64,000 nucleotides of DNA from assembly GCF_038811545.1 (NCBI RefSeq), contig NZ_CP133319.1, positions 2,695,516-2,759,515 of the forward strand, read 5' to 3'. This DNA is from Rhodoligotrophos sp. CJ14 (GTDB lineage Bacteria > Pseudomonadota > Alphaproteobacteria > Rhizobiales > Im1). Both the position numbers and the translations under genes were made by a program. Shown in pieces: positions 24,637 through 33,136 of this stretch (position 1 is its first letter; the number at the start of each line of letters is the position of its first letter). The notes under the pieces are model-generated. The model worked only from the letters and a program-made list of their open reading frames with translations. It was not told where the DNA came from and ran no database searches.

Positions 24637-27024
24637 TTAGCCTTGCTTGGAGGACTTGTGCAGGTCGGCCGGATTTCCCGAGCCATCGATCGCCTTGATC
24701 TCGAAATCTCGCAGCAACTCTCCGCGCGGCCAGCCCACGAGCCCTGCCGCAGCATCGACCAGGTGGGCCCACGAACACCGGTTCGCAAAGAGCATGCCGG
24801 CGACATCCAGCGTTCCGCCTCGGCTGATATAGCCGCGGGAGACCGTTCTGAGCGGCCCGCCGTCGAGTCTTCGCAACAAGCCGAGCATCGGTTCGGGCCG
24901 GGTGTGAGTGACGATGACGCGCGGCACGTTTGGCGGGAACAGGGCCGAGAGGTCTGCATCGCTTGCGGTGAAGGCGCTTTCGATGGCGTCCCGCGGCGCG
25001 CGGAAGCGGCCCGGCTCGCATATGGCGGTCACAACGACGTTGTAGCCGCTTGCCTCGATGCGCTCGGCAGCTTTTATGGCTTCTTCGGCTTGATAGGCAC
25101 CTATCGCGACCAGTTGCAGCTCGGCATTATCGGGCTTGCCGAATACGTGGACGGCGCCTGCGGAGACAAATTGTGTAGCCGCATTGTGATCAAGGCGGTG
25201 CGGCATGTCTCGCTTGGACACAATCAAGCAAGCGACCTGACCGCGTCCTTGATAGGCCGAGCGCAGCGCCGCCATTGCGCTGTTGGAGTCGATCGGAAAC
25301 AGAACCCGGGCGGTCTCCGACATCTCGCCGAGCAAGGCCTCACCTATGGTCGGGTCCTGATGGGATTGCTCGTTCTTGGAATTTTCCCAGGTATGCGAGG
25401 TGACGACGAGCGGTACGGAAAGCCATTGCGGCGCTTGGCCGATTTCCCGTTGACGCCGGGCGAATATGATCTCTTGGCGAAGGCCTCCCAGCATTTTCAT
25501 GGCGAAGGCTTCGTAGCTGACGATGAGATTGATTCCGCCTTTGTTGGCGAGCGCCGCGCCCGCAACGGCTTCCTCATTCAACGCGGTGATCACAGCGCCG
25601 TCGACCGCTTCGGCCACCCCAGCCTCCGGCGCGTTCACGCGATGCCGCAGGCGGTCGAGCGCGGCTCCCATGTGATTGGACCGCAATTCGTCCGGATTGC
25701 CGAGGCGCGGCCTGAGATTGGGATTGGCGTCCACGACTTTCACGAACCAGCGGTCAAGGGCGTGCATCGCGCAATCGGCCACGTCGCCGGCATTGGTCCA
25801 TGCAGGCTCCGGAAGGCTGGGCGCCGGGGGATTGCGGGTCGCCAGCGCGTGCTTGCTCTCCAGCACTCTCTTCTGCTGAGAGTGACGTGTGAGCGCAGCC
25901 AGCGCTGCGGTCAGTTCGTTCTCCGGCACATGCAGCGCTGCGGCCGCTTCGTTGAAGACACTTCGCGCTGCGGCGTCGCGCGATGAATTGCCGGCAATTG
26001 GAAGGTTGTGTGCAGCATTGGTGCCAGCGCCCGCAAAGCCAAAGCCTTTGACGGTTTCGGCAATGATATAGGGAATCCGTGCCGGATATTTGCGATCTGC
26101 TCCGTCAACGAATGCCTTGAGGCGCTGCTCGGCGGTCAGGATCCCCCACAAGAAAGCCGCGGGGTCCCGGCCGTCGATCGCGAACGGATCAAATCCGTTG
26201 AGTGCAAGATGCCCCGCAAGCCACTCCGCACCGCCTTGCTGGGCAATCTGCGCGCGTTCCTCGATACGCCTTCCATTGAGGATCATTACAGGAACGACAA
26301 AGCCGGAATCCTCGGCCCGCCACCAGCGCGGCGTCCAATCCGACCCGCGCTGCTCTTCGAATGCGCCGTCACTCAAGAACGCAACGAGGCTTTCGCCAGG
26401 GAGCGGCATATGCACGTACTGAACTTCGGCAAAGCCAAGATAGCCACCCTCCGAGATGGCGCCGGCCGTATTCGGCCCGGCATGGCTTCCAAGCGGGATC
26501 GACGGCCGACCGCTCGCGTCGATCGCATAAGAGTAAAAATCAGCAACCAGCCGCGACAGGCCTTCGGCGCTTCGATCGTAGCGACCCTTTTGAGCCGGCG
26601 AGACATCTCCGGTCAGCGCATTGATCGCTTCGATGGCAGCTACGCAATGGCCCTGCCCCATCAGCCAGGATCGGGTGGTCCCGGTGATCGTGTTGGCGGC
26701 GAGATAGCCGACGAAAGCCGGTACCATGTTGAGCGATCCGCCGGTGTGGCCTTCCGGCGTTTCCTTGAAGGCGTCTGCCGGCAACGGCGCTCCGGAAAGG
26801 TCGATACGGCGAGCGTAGGTCATATGGACAACGGTCCACATGCCCGCGCATGCGAGGCGATCGGCAGCCGCAAGCACGCCGTAAAATGTCGCTTCGTCTG
26901 GCCCGCCGGATTGGGCGAGACTTGCGGCCAGATCCACGATCCGCCGTATTGTCCCTGACGTATGTTGAATCGGGCCGTAACCTGCTACCCAGCGTTCAAA
27001 CGCCTGCGATTTCGTTTCACTCAT
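24637..27024 (-). CDS. Divergent phosphoketolase-like thiamine-diphosphate enzyme
   Basis: 795 residues, the usual phosphoketolase length. The N-terminal part has the GHTGGSLNMVPAFVGYLA region, SEGGYLGF at about 191-198 (canonical EGGELGY) and the thiamine-diphosphate motif LSDGAFEEQRG with N at about 250. The canonical GPGHGGP is replaced by MGQGHCVA (about 122-129). Phosphoketolases cleave xylulose 5-phosphate or fructose 6-phosphate with phosphate to acetyl phosphate. Such proteins also circulate under the misleading name xylulose 5-phosphate 3-epimerase. An acetate kinase gene in the same operon supports acetyl phosphate as product. The altered motifs leave substrate open. Confidence 0.84.
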   Translation of the reverse strand: MSETKSQAFERWVAGYGPIQHTSGTIRRIVDLAASLAQSGGPDEATFYGVLAAADRLACAGMWTVVHMTYARRIDLSGAPLPADAFKETPEGHTGGSLNMVPAFVGYLAANTITGTTRSWLMGQGHCVAAIEAINALTGDVSPAQKGRYDRSAEGLSRLVADFYSYAIDASGRPSIPLGSHAGPNTAGAISEGGYLGFAEVQYVHMPLPGESLVAFLSDGAFEEQRGSDWTPRWWRAEDSGFVVPVMILNGRRIEERAQIAQQGGAEWLAGHLALNGFDPFAIDGRDPAAFLWGILTAEQRLKAFVDGADRKYPARIPYIIAETVKGFGFAGAGTNAAHNLPIAGNSSRDAAARSVFNEAAAALHVPENELTAALAALTRHSQQKRVLESKHALATRNPPAPSLPEPAWTNAGDVADCAMHALDRWFVKVVDANPNLRPRLGNPDELRSNHMGAALDRLRHRVNAPEAGVAEAVDGAVITALNEEAVAGAALANKGGINLIVSYEAFAMKMLGGLRQEIIFARRQREIGQAPQWLSVPLVVTSHTWENSKNEQSHQDPTIGEALLGEMSETARVLFPIDSNSAMAALRSAYQGRGQVACLIVSKRDMPHRLDHNAATQFVSAGAVHVFGKPDNAELQLVAIGAYQAEEAIKAAERIEASGYNVVVTAICEPGRFRAPRDAIESAFTASDADLSALFPPNVPRVIVTHTRPEPMLGLLRRLDGGPLRTVSRGYISRGGTLDVAGMLFANRCSWAHLVDAAAGLVGWPRGELLRDFEIKAIDGSGNPADLHKSSKQG

Positions 27025-28004
27025 TTAAGTAGCCCACTATCAGGAACGCCGGCATAGGCGGTGAGCGGTTCGGGTGGGCGCCGATGTCGCGTCAAGTTTG
27101 TTTGGCTTGCATCGGACTTGCTGAGCGCTGCGGCTACCAACGGTGCCAGCGAGACAGCGTTGCTTGGGTGAACTACTGAATCCGTCGAAACGATGTTTTG
27201 GCTGACCGTCTGGAGGCGACTGAAGGAGTCCTCGGCAAAGATGCCGTGAACGACCGCGCACACAGGCATTGCAAATCCCTGGAGCGGCAGCTTTCGCGCG
27301 GCCTCGATCATCGTGCGACCGGACGAGGCGATATCGTCGACGAGCACCGGTTGGTGCCCGCGCCATCTTGAAAGGTCAGTCACTTCGATATCGACGCTGC
27401 GGTCTCCATGCCGCAGTTTCCGTAACACTGCATAGGGAGCGGAGATTCGCGACGCGATCGCCGATACCCATTGTTCGCTCTCAATGTCCGGGCCAATGAC
27501 CAATGGCCGCTTCACGTTCGCTGCAATCCAGTCGGACAGCAGTGGCGCCGCATGGAGCGTATCGGCGGGGATGGTGTAGAGGGCGGAAAGCGAAGGGTAC
27601 CGGTGCAGATGCGGATCGACCGTGACCATCCGGTCGAATGTCGACGAGATCAATCTCGCGAATGTCGTCGACGTTACCGCTTCGCCGGGCTGGAAGCGCC
27701 GATCCTGGCGCATATAGCTGAGATAAGGCGCAACCAGCGTTACATCTTTCGCACCGAGGGAACGCGCCGCATCCGCTGCAAACACAAGCGGGAGAAAGTT
27801 CTCATCCGGACGCGCAAGCGTGCAGACCAGGTCTACCGACCTACCTTTCACGTCGATTCCGATGCGAACATAGCTTTCTCCGTCCGGAAAGCGCCGGGTT
27901 TCGATCTGCCCCAGTTGCCATCCGCCTGCCTTGGCGAGTGTGGCCGCAAAGCGCTCGTTGCCGGACAGCGGCAAAACCAGCCGGGTCTTGTTCGCCGCGC
28001 TCAC
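27021..28004 (-). CDS. prs: Ribose-phosphate pyrophosphokinase (PRPP synthetase)
   Basis: 327 residues. Motifs of the PRPP synthetase family are present: PDGESYVRI, APYLSYMRQDRRFQPGEAV and VDPHLHRY. The PRPP-binding loop appears as VLVDDIASSGRTMIEAARKL. The C-terminal 40 residues (from NLTRHRRPP) are an extra tail. The enzyme normally joins ribose 5-phosphate and ATP to PRPP and AMP, and the reaction is reversible. It is likely a second copy, separate from the housekeeping prs. Both its ends overlap neighbours by four bases. Between an AMP-phosphorylase-like enzyme and phosphoketolase, it may link ribose bisphosphate or PRPP to pentose phosphate. Confidence 0.92.
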   Translation of the reverse strand: MSAANKTRLVLPLSGNERFAATLAKAGGWQLGQIETRRFPDGESYVRIGIDVKGRSVDLVCTLARPDENFLPLVFAADAARSLGAKDVTLVAPYLSYMRQDRRFQPGEAVTSTTFARLISSTFDRMVTVDPHLHRYPSLSALYTIPADTLHAAPLLSDWIAANVKRPLVIGPDIESEQWVSAIASRISAPYAVLRKLRHGDRSVDIEVTDLSRWRGHQPVLVDDIASSGRTMIEAARKLPLQGFAMPVCAVVHGIFAEDSFSRLQTVSQNIVSTDSVVHPSNAVSLAPLVAAALSKSDASQTNLTRHRRPPEPLTAYAGVPDSGLLK

Positions 28005-30115
28005 AGGCGCCCCCGATAAAAACGCAGCAGTTGCGCGTTGATCGCGACAATGACGGTGCTAGCGGACATGAAGACCGCGGCAACGGCCGGAGTCATGAGA
28101 AAGCCAGTACCGAACGTGATGCCGGCGGCCATCGGAATGGCGACTGTGTTGTAGCCCGTTGCCCAGAGCAGATTTTGTACCATCTTGCGATAGGTCGCGC
28201 GCGACAGGCCAAGGATTGCGGCGACGTCGCGCGGATCGCTTCTCACAAGCACAACATCTGCGGATTCGACCGCGACATCGGTGCCGGCGCCGATGGCGAC
28301 GCCGAGATCGGCCTGCACGAGGGCGGGTGCATCGTTGACGCCGTCGCCCACCATGGCGACAGCCAGTCCCCGCTTCTGCAGCTCCTCAATCTTCTGAGAC
28401 TTCTGATCCGGCAACACTTCGGCGAAGAACTCGCTGATGCCGAGCTCCTTCGATACCGTCTCGGCGACGCCGCGCGCATCCCCCGTCAGCATAACGGAGG
28501 CGATGCCCAATCGCTTCAGTTCAGCGATAGCCTCTCGCGACTCCGGCCGGACGATGTCGGCGAGAGCAAAAAGTGCGCGCGGCTGGTCATCGCGCACGAG
28601 CACGACAACCGTCTTGCCCTGCGCTTCAAGCTCTTTCAGGCTGTTGTGCCCGATCGGCCGGCCGGAACGGGCGAGATGGCCGGGGCTGACGATTTGTATT
28701 TTTGCGGTTCCAACTTTCGCGACGATCCCTTCCCCCGTGATGTTGCTGACATCGGTGGCCTTTGGGATGTCGATTTCTTGATTATTGGCTTCGGTGACGA
28801 TGCCATGCGCTATCGGGTGCTCGGACTGGCTTTCGGCGGCAGCAGCAAACGCAAGCTCTTCTTTCTCATCGCCTTCTGCGAGCAAGACGATGTCGCTCAC
28901 GCCGAACCGACCCTCAGTAAGGGTACCCGTCTTATCAAAGACGACAGCGTTGAGATTTCGCGCGCGCTCAAACGCAGCTCGATCGCGGATCAAAAGACCA
29001 TTGCCCGCGCTGAGCGAGGTGCTGACAGCGACAACGAGGGGAACTGCCAGCCCGAGCGCATGAGGGCAGGCGACGACCATCACCGTGACCATTCTCTCGA
29101 GCGCAAATTGCAAAGGCGCGCCGAGGATGGCCCACCAGATGAATAATGTCCCGAAGCCCACCAGAAGCGCGATGTAGGTCAACCAGGCGGCTGCACGATT
29201 GGCGATGTCTTGCGTTCGCGACCTCGTTGCCTGGGCCTTTTTCACCAGATCGATGACTTGGGCCAGATAGGTCGCGTCGCCAACCGCGGTGACCTCGATC
29301 GTGACCGCGTTGGCGCCGTTGATGGCACCGCCGATGGCCGTGGCGCCGATCGTTTTCGACACCGGACGGGACTCGCCCGTCAACATCGCCTCGTTGAATC
29401 CTGATGAGCCTTCGATAATACGGCCGTCGACGGGCACCTTCGCACCGGGCCGCACCAGCACATGATCGCCCGGTCTCAACGCGGAAATCGGTACCTCCTG
29501 CGCGACGCCGCTGGCATCGAGCTTGAAGGCTTTGTCCGGAAGCAGTCGAACGAGTTCTTCCAGGGCGCGCGAGGCACCCATGATGGAGCGCATCTCGATC
29601 CAGTGACCGAGCAGCATGATCGCGATCAGCGTCACCAGTTCCCAGTAGAATTCCTGTCCGGGAAAACCGAACGTGACGGCCGCGGAGAAGAAATAAGCGG
29701 CCGAGATCGCCAGCGCGATCAAGGTCATCATTCCGGGCTGCCGATTGCGAAGCTCGGACGTGAAGCCAGTCAGGAACGGCCATCCGCCGTAGACATAGGC
29801 AATCGTCGACAGCGCGAAGAGTACGTAACTGCTTCCACGAAACGAGAGCACCCCGGAGATGCCGAGCCAATGCTGTATCATCGGCGAAAGCAGCAAGACC
29901 GGCGGCGTAAGCAATAGCGTCGCCCAGAAGCGACGCCGGAAGTCGGCAACCATCGCCGCGTGGTCGTGCCCACCATGACCTCCATGGGCCGTATGCGTAG
30001 AGCCCGCCGCGGCGACCGCGGTTGCGCCCTCAGCACCGACTTTTGACGACGCACTCGGAGGCGCGCCTGCATCATGCTTATGCGCATGATGCGCGTGATG
30101 GTGATCCGCGGTCAT
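28001..30115 (-). CDS. copB: CopB-type heavy-metal P1B ATPase (CPH motif)
   Basis: 704 residues. The first 55 are His-rich (HHHAHHAHKHD, then HTAHGGHGGHDHAA) instead of a CxxC metal domain. The transmembrane metal site is CPH (VACPHALGLAVPLV), the phosphorylation site is DKTGTLTEG, the actuator loop is TGESRPVS, and GDGVNDAPAL closes the ATP domain. CPH with a His-rich N-terminus is the CopB (P1B-3) pattern, exporting copper or silver from the cytoplasm. It lies inside the metabolic operon between acetate kinase and prs, with ATGA overlaps at both ends, not with the copper cluster 2 kb upstream. Confidence 0.93.
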   Translation of the reverse strand: MTADHHHAHHAHKHDAGAPPSASSKVGAEGATAVAAAGSTHTAHGGHGGHDHAAMVADFRRRFWATLLLTPPVLLLSPMIQHWLGISGVLSFRGSSYVLFALSTIAYVYGGWPFLTGFTSELRNRQPGMMTLIALAISAAYFFSAAVTFGFPGQEFYWELVTLIAIMLLGHWIEMRSIMGASRALEELVRLLPDKAFKLDASGVAQEVPISALRPGDHVLVRPGAKVPVDGRIIEGSSGFNEAMLTGESRPVSKTIGATAIGGAINGANAVTIEVTAVGDATYLAQVIDLVKKAQATRSRTQDIANRAAAWLTYIALLVGFGTLFIWWAILGAPLQFALERMVTVMVVACPHALGLAVPLVVAVSTSLSAGNGLLIRDRAAFERARNLNAVVFDKTGTLTEGRFGVSDIVLLAEGDEKEELAFAAAAESQSEHPIAHGIVTEANNQEIDIPKATDVSNITGEGIVAKVGTAKIQIVSPGHLARSGRPIGHNSLKELEAQGKTVVVLVRDDQPRALFALADIVRPESREAIAELKRLGIASVMLTGDARGVAETVSKELGISEFFAEVLPDQKSQKIEELQKRGLAVAMVGDGVNDAPALVQADLGVAIGAGTDVAVESADVVLVRSDPRDVAAILGLSRATYRKMVQNLLWATGYNTVAIPMAAGITFGTGFLMTPAVAAVFMSASTVIVAINAQLLRFYRGRL

Positions 30116-31362
30116 GTTTCGACTCCGGGTGGAGCTATGTTTTGGTCGGATTCTGCGGAAGCGCGAAGAAAGTCACTCACATGCTTCGCGATGATAGCTT
30201 CCTCGTCGGTCGCGATTGCCTGGACGACAACCGAAGCGCCGGCACTTGAAATCAGCCGGCTTCCCGCATTGTTGCGCCGCTCATCGAGCGCAATGCCGAG
30301 ATATTCGAGTCCGGCGCAGATGTTTGCTCGGACCATTGGCGCATTGGCGCCGATGCCGCCGGTGAAAACCAGCCGATCGATTCCTGCCAGCGAGGCAGTG
30401 AGGCCAGCAATGCGTTGACGAGCGTGATAGCAAAACACATCTACCGCTTCTCGGGCGGCGGGCTCATCAAGCTTGTCCAGCAGCTCTTTCATGCTGCCCG
30501 ACAGTTGCGAAAGGCCCCGCATACCGGACTCGGAGTAGAGCAACCGGGTCAGACCCTCGATCGTCATGTCCTTCTGCGCCGCGAGATGGAGGACCAGGCC
30601 CGGATCCAGATCGCCGCTTCGTGTTCCCATCGGGAGACCTGAAAGCGTGCTGAATCCCATCGTGGTCTCGATGCTTCGACCCTCCTTGATGGCGCACACC
30701 GAGGAGCCGCCGCCAAGATGAGCGACGATGATCCGCTCCTTGGCAACGTCGACACCGTCTCGCCGTAACTCCTCGAGGATGTATTCAAATGAGAGGCCGT
30801 GATAGCCGAACCGACGGATACCTTTTGCAAAATAGGAGCGCGGCAGCGTCGTTAGCTGTGCGAGCCGGGGCATATCCCGGTGAAAGTCGGTATCGAAGCA
30901 TCCGATCTGGGCCAGATGAGGAAGCATTCGCCGCGCTGCCGCTATGCCTGCTAAATTGTGCGGCTGGTGAAGCGGCGCGAGCGCCGTGAACTCATGTAAT
31001 TTTTCTTCGGTGTCCGCGGTGAGGATAACGGGTCCCGCGCTGCAGCGGCCTCCATGAACGATACGATGACCGACCGCCGCGAGACCGGCAGACCACGCGC
31101 TCTCTTTGATGAGTTCCTCGATCAGGCGGAACGCTTCTGTGTGGTCGGCGATCCGCTCCTGCCGACGATGCAGGTCGACGCCTCTTGAATCGCGCACGGA
31201 TATCAAGCCACCATTGCCGATCTGCTCGGCTGCCCCATACAGAAGGCGCCTGCCGGGACTGGAATGAGAGAAAATCGCCCATTTCACACTCGACGAACCC
31301 GCGTTGAAGGCCAGAACCGTGGGTACGTCAGCGTCGAATTGAGCGTCTCTAGAGCGGGTCAT
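30112..31362 (-). CDS. ackA: Acetate kinase
   Basis: 416 residues. Conserved motifs are VLAFNAGSSSVKWAIF near the N-terminus, RRFGYHGLSFEYI, VAHLGGGSSVCAIKEGRS, GFSTLSGLPMGTRSGDLDPG and VFTGGIGANAPMVR. All are typical of acetate kinase, including the Asn, Arg and Asp of the active site region. The enzyme turns acetyl phosphate and ADP into acetate and ATP. As first gene of the operon, it would harvest ATP from the acetyl phosphate made by the phosphoketolase-like enzyme. No phosphotransacetylase gene is near, which also points to phosphoketolase as the acetyl phosphate source. The promoter probably lies in the 80 bp before it. Confidence 0.95.
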   Translation of the reverse strand: MTRSRDAQFDADVPTVLAFNAGSSSVKWAIFSHSSPGRRLLYGAAEQIGNGGLISVRDSRGVDLHRRQERIADHTEAFRLIEELIKESAWSAGLAAVGHRIVHGGRCSAGPVILTADTEEKLHEFTALAPLHQPHNLAGIAAARRMLPHLAQIGCFDTDFHRDMPRLAQLTTLPRSYFAKGIRRFGYHGLSFEYILEELRRDGVDVAKERIIVAHLGGGSSVCAIKEGRSIETTMGFSTLSGLPMGTRSGDLDPGLVLHLAAQKDMTIEGLTRLLYSESGMRGLSQLSGSMKELLDKLDEPAAREAVDVFCYHARQRIAGLTASLAGIDRLVFTGGIGANAPMVRANICAGLEYLGIALDERRNNAGSRLISSAGASVVVQAIATDEEAIIAKHVSDFLRASAESDQNIAPPGVET

Positions 31363-31442
31363 CGGTCGGCCGTTTCATCGCTTGAGACGCGACGTATGCT
31401 GGCATTTTCCACTTCAAGCAGCCGCACATTTCGCATCTGGCC

Positions 31443-31907
31443 TCAAACCAACTTGTCGCCCTTGTAGCAGCCCCAGGAAAGCCGCCCGTGCTCGCCAAAG
31501 AGAGTCACCTCATAAACTTCATGAACTTCGCCGGGCATGCCGGGCGAGCCGGACGGCATTCCAGCTACAGCAATCCCCCTCGCGACCGGCCGTTCCGCGA
31601 GAAGGCGCTTGATGGCGGGAATGGGCACGTGCCCCTCGAGGGCATAGCCCGCGACGGTTGCGGTGTGACAGGCGGCAAGATCGTCAGGAACGCCAAGTTT
31701 GGACTTGAGGGCCTGCACTGCATCTGCGTCGTTGATCACGCTCACGGGAAAGCCAGCGCGCCGGAGATACGCTACCCAGCCGTTGCAGCAGCCGCAATTC
31801 GGATCCTTGGTGACCGCAATTTCCAACGATCCTTGCGCGAGCACGTGGCCCGGCAACGCGACGACTGCTACTGCGCCTATCAAGTGCAACATTTGCCTGC
31901 GATTCAT
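31443..31907 (-). CDS. DUF411 (CopG-like) copper-associated protein
   Basis: 154 residues from ATG 31907 (CGGAGG upstream). A signal peptide is seen (NRRQMLHLIGAVAVVALPGH, ending near LAQ). The DUF411 motif is KDPNCGCCNGWVAYLRRAGF, where the CGCC cluster binds copper in studied CopG proteins. LAACHTATVAGYALEGHVPI follows, and later GSPGMPGEVHEVYEVTLFGE. The protein is periplasmic, and copper-linked redox or trafficking is the known role. It is the last gene of the copper/envelope cluster; the acetate kinase operon begins 80 bp further on. Confidence 0.9.
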   Translation of the reverse strand: MNRRQMLHLIGAVAVVALPGHVLAQGSLEIAVTKDPNCGCCNGWVAYLRRAGFPVSVINDADAVQALKSKLGVPDDLAACHTATVAGYALEGHVPIPAIKRLLAERPVARGIAVAGMPSGSPGMPGEVHEVYEVTLFGEHGRLSWGCYKGDKLV

Positions 31908-31924
31908 GATGGCCTCCGCAATGT

Positions 31925-33133
31925 TCACTGCTCGCGCTCGGCGACACGCACGCCGTCTCTGACACGATCGCTTGGATGAAGAACGACCCTATCTGTCGGC
32001 GAAAGGCCCGAAAGAACCTGCGCGACCTGTCCGTTTCTCTGTCCAATCTTGACAATCGTCGGCCGCGCGCGACCGTCTTTCACAACGAACGCGGACCATT
32101 CATCGCGTGTGCGATAGAGCGCGGAGAGTGGAACCATCAGCGCATCCTCGCTTCTCCATGCGACAATATGCACGAGAACCCGAAAGTCATGTCCAAGTCC
32201 AAGTCGAGCTTCGGGCGTACCGGTAAAATTTATGGTGGTACGCACCCGCTGCTCTTCAATTCCCAGCGCCGAGACTTTTACGAACCCTGCGGGATCTACG
32301 CGCAAAACACTGCCGCGCAGGGGCTCCCCGCCCCAACCGTCGATGACCACCGACGCGCCCGGTCTGATACGAACGGCATCGGTCGATAGAAGGTCCGCCA
32401 CGACTTCGAGATCGAGATGATTTCCGATTTCCAGCAACGGCGCGCCGGCTGCGACCACGCCCTCGCTGTCCTGGATGATCCTGAGAATGCGGCCGGCGAC
32501 TGGCGCCCGAAGTTGGATGCAGCATGATGTATTGGCACCCGCAACCGCGTCAGGGCCTTCCACACGCGCAGCGACGGTTGCCCGCTCATTGCGGCGGACC
32601 TCGAGTTGAGCCTTCGCGCTTGCGAGCGCGGCGTCATTCGCCTCTGCATCAAACTTTGCTTTGTCGAGGGCCTTGCTGGAAATGGCCTGGGTGCGCGCCA
32701 GCGCCTGTGCGCGGTCAAGCTCGGTACGAGTGAATCTCAAGGAGGCCTCGATCCGTCGCACCTCGGCTTCCGCCGAGCCCACGGCTGCATCGGCTGCCGC
32801 CAAGGCGCTTACCAGTTCCTGGTGCGTCCGCGCATCATGAAAGCTCGGCGTTAAAGGCTGCATCACCGCGACGACCTCGTCCGCCGCGACCTCGTCGCCG
32901 ACGTGCCGCGGCGGCGATATTCTTAGAACGCGTCCGGCAATCGGTGCCGAGACTGAATAGATGTGGCCGATGCGGGTTTTTCCCTCCTCGTCCACCGTCA
33001 CCTCCATCGGGCCGCGAACGACCGTGGCGAGATCGACCGGGATTGGCTTTGGCCAGGCAAACCAAGCGACGCCGGCAAGGATCGCTGCAGCCGCTGCCGC
33101 AAAGGCAAGTCTCTTGGTCCACTGGCTCGGCAT
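31925..33133 (-). CDS. HlyD-family periplasmic adaptor of an ABC exporter
   Basis: 402 residues. One N-terminal transmembrane helix (LAFAAAAAAILAGVAWFAWP) is followed by a lipoyl/barrel-sandwich part (IYSVSAPIAGRVLRISPPRH), a long coiled coil (about residues 105-180, with LVSALAAADAAVGSAEAEVR) and the return half CCIQLRAPVAGRILRIIQDS. The last 200 residues form beta-barrel and membrane-proximal domains. Together with the FtsX-type permease and ABC ATPase behind it in the operon order, it builds a MacAB- or Dev-like exporter. Substrate unknown; location with copper genes suggests a metal- or envelope-stress link. Genes are nearly contiguous (3 bp to the permease stop). Confidence 0.88.
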   Translation of the reverse strand: MPSQWTKRLAFAAAAAAILAGVAWFAWPKPIPVDLATVVRGPMEVTVDEEGKTRIGHIYSVSAPIAGRVLRISPPRHVGDEVAADEVVAVMQPLTPSFHDARTHQELVSALAAADAAVGSAEAEVRRIEASLRFTRTELDRAQALARTQAISSKALDKAKFDAEANDAALASAKAQLEVRRNERATVAARVEGPDAVAGANTSCCIQLRAPVAGRILRIIQDSEGVVAAGAPLLEIGNHLDLEVVADLLSTDAVRIRPGASVVIDGWGGEPLRGSVLRVDPAGFVKVSALGIEEQRVRTTINFTGTPEARLGLGHDFRVLVHIVAWRSEDALMVPLSALYRTRDEWSAFVVKDGRARPTIVKIGQRNGQVAQVLSGLSPTDRVVLHPSDRVRDGVRVAEREQ

Positions 33134-33136
33134 ATT

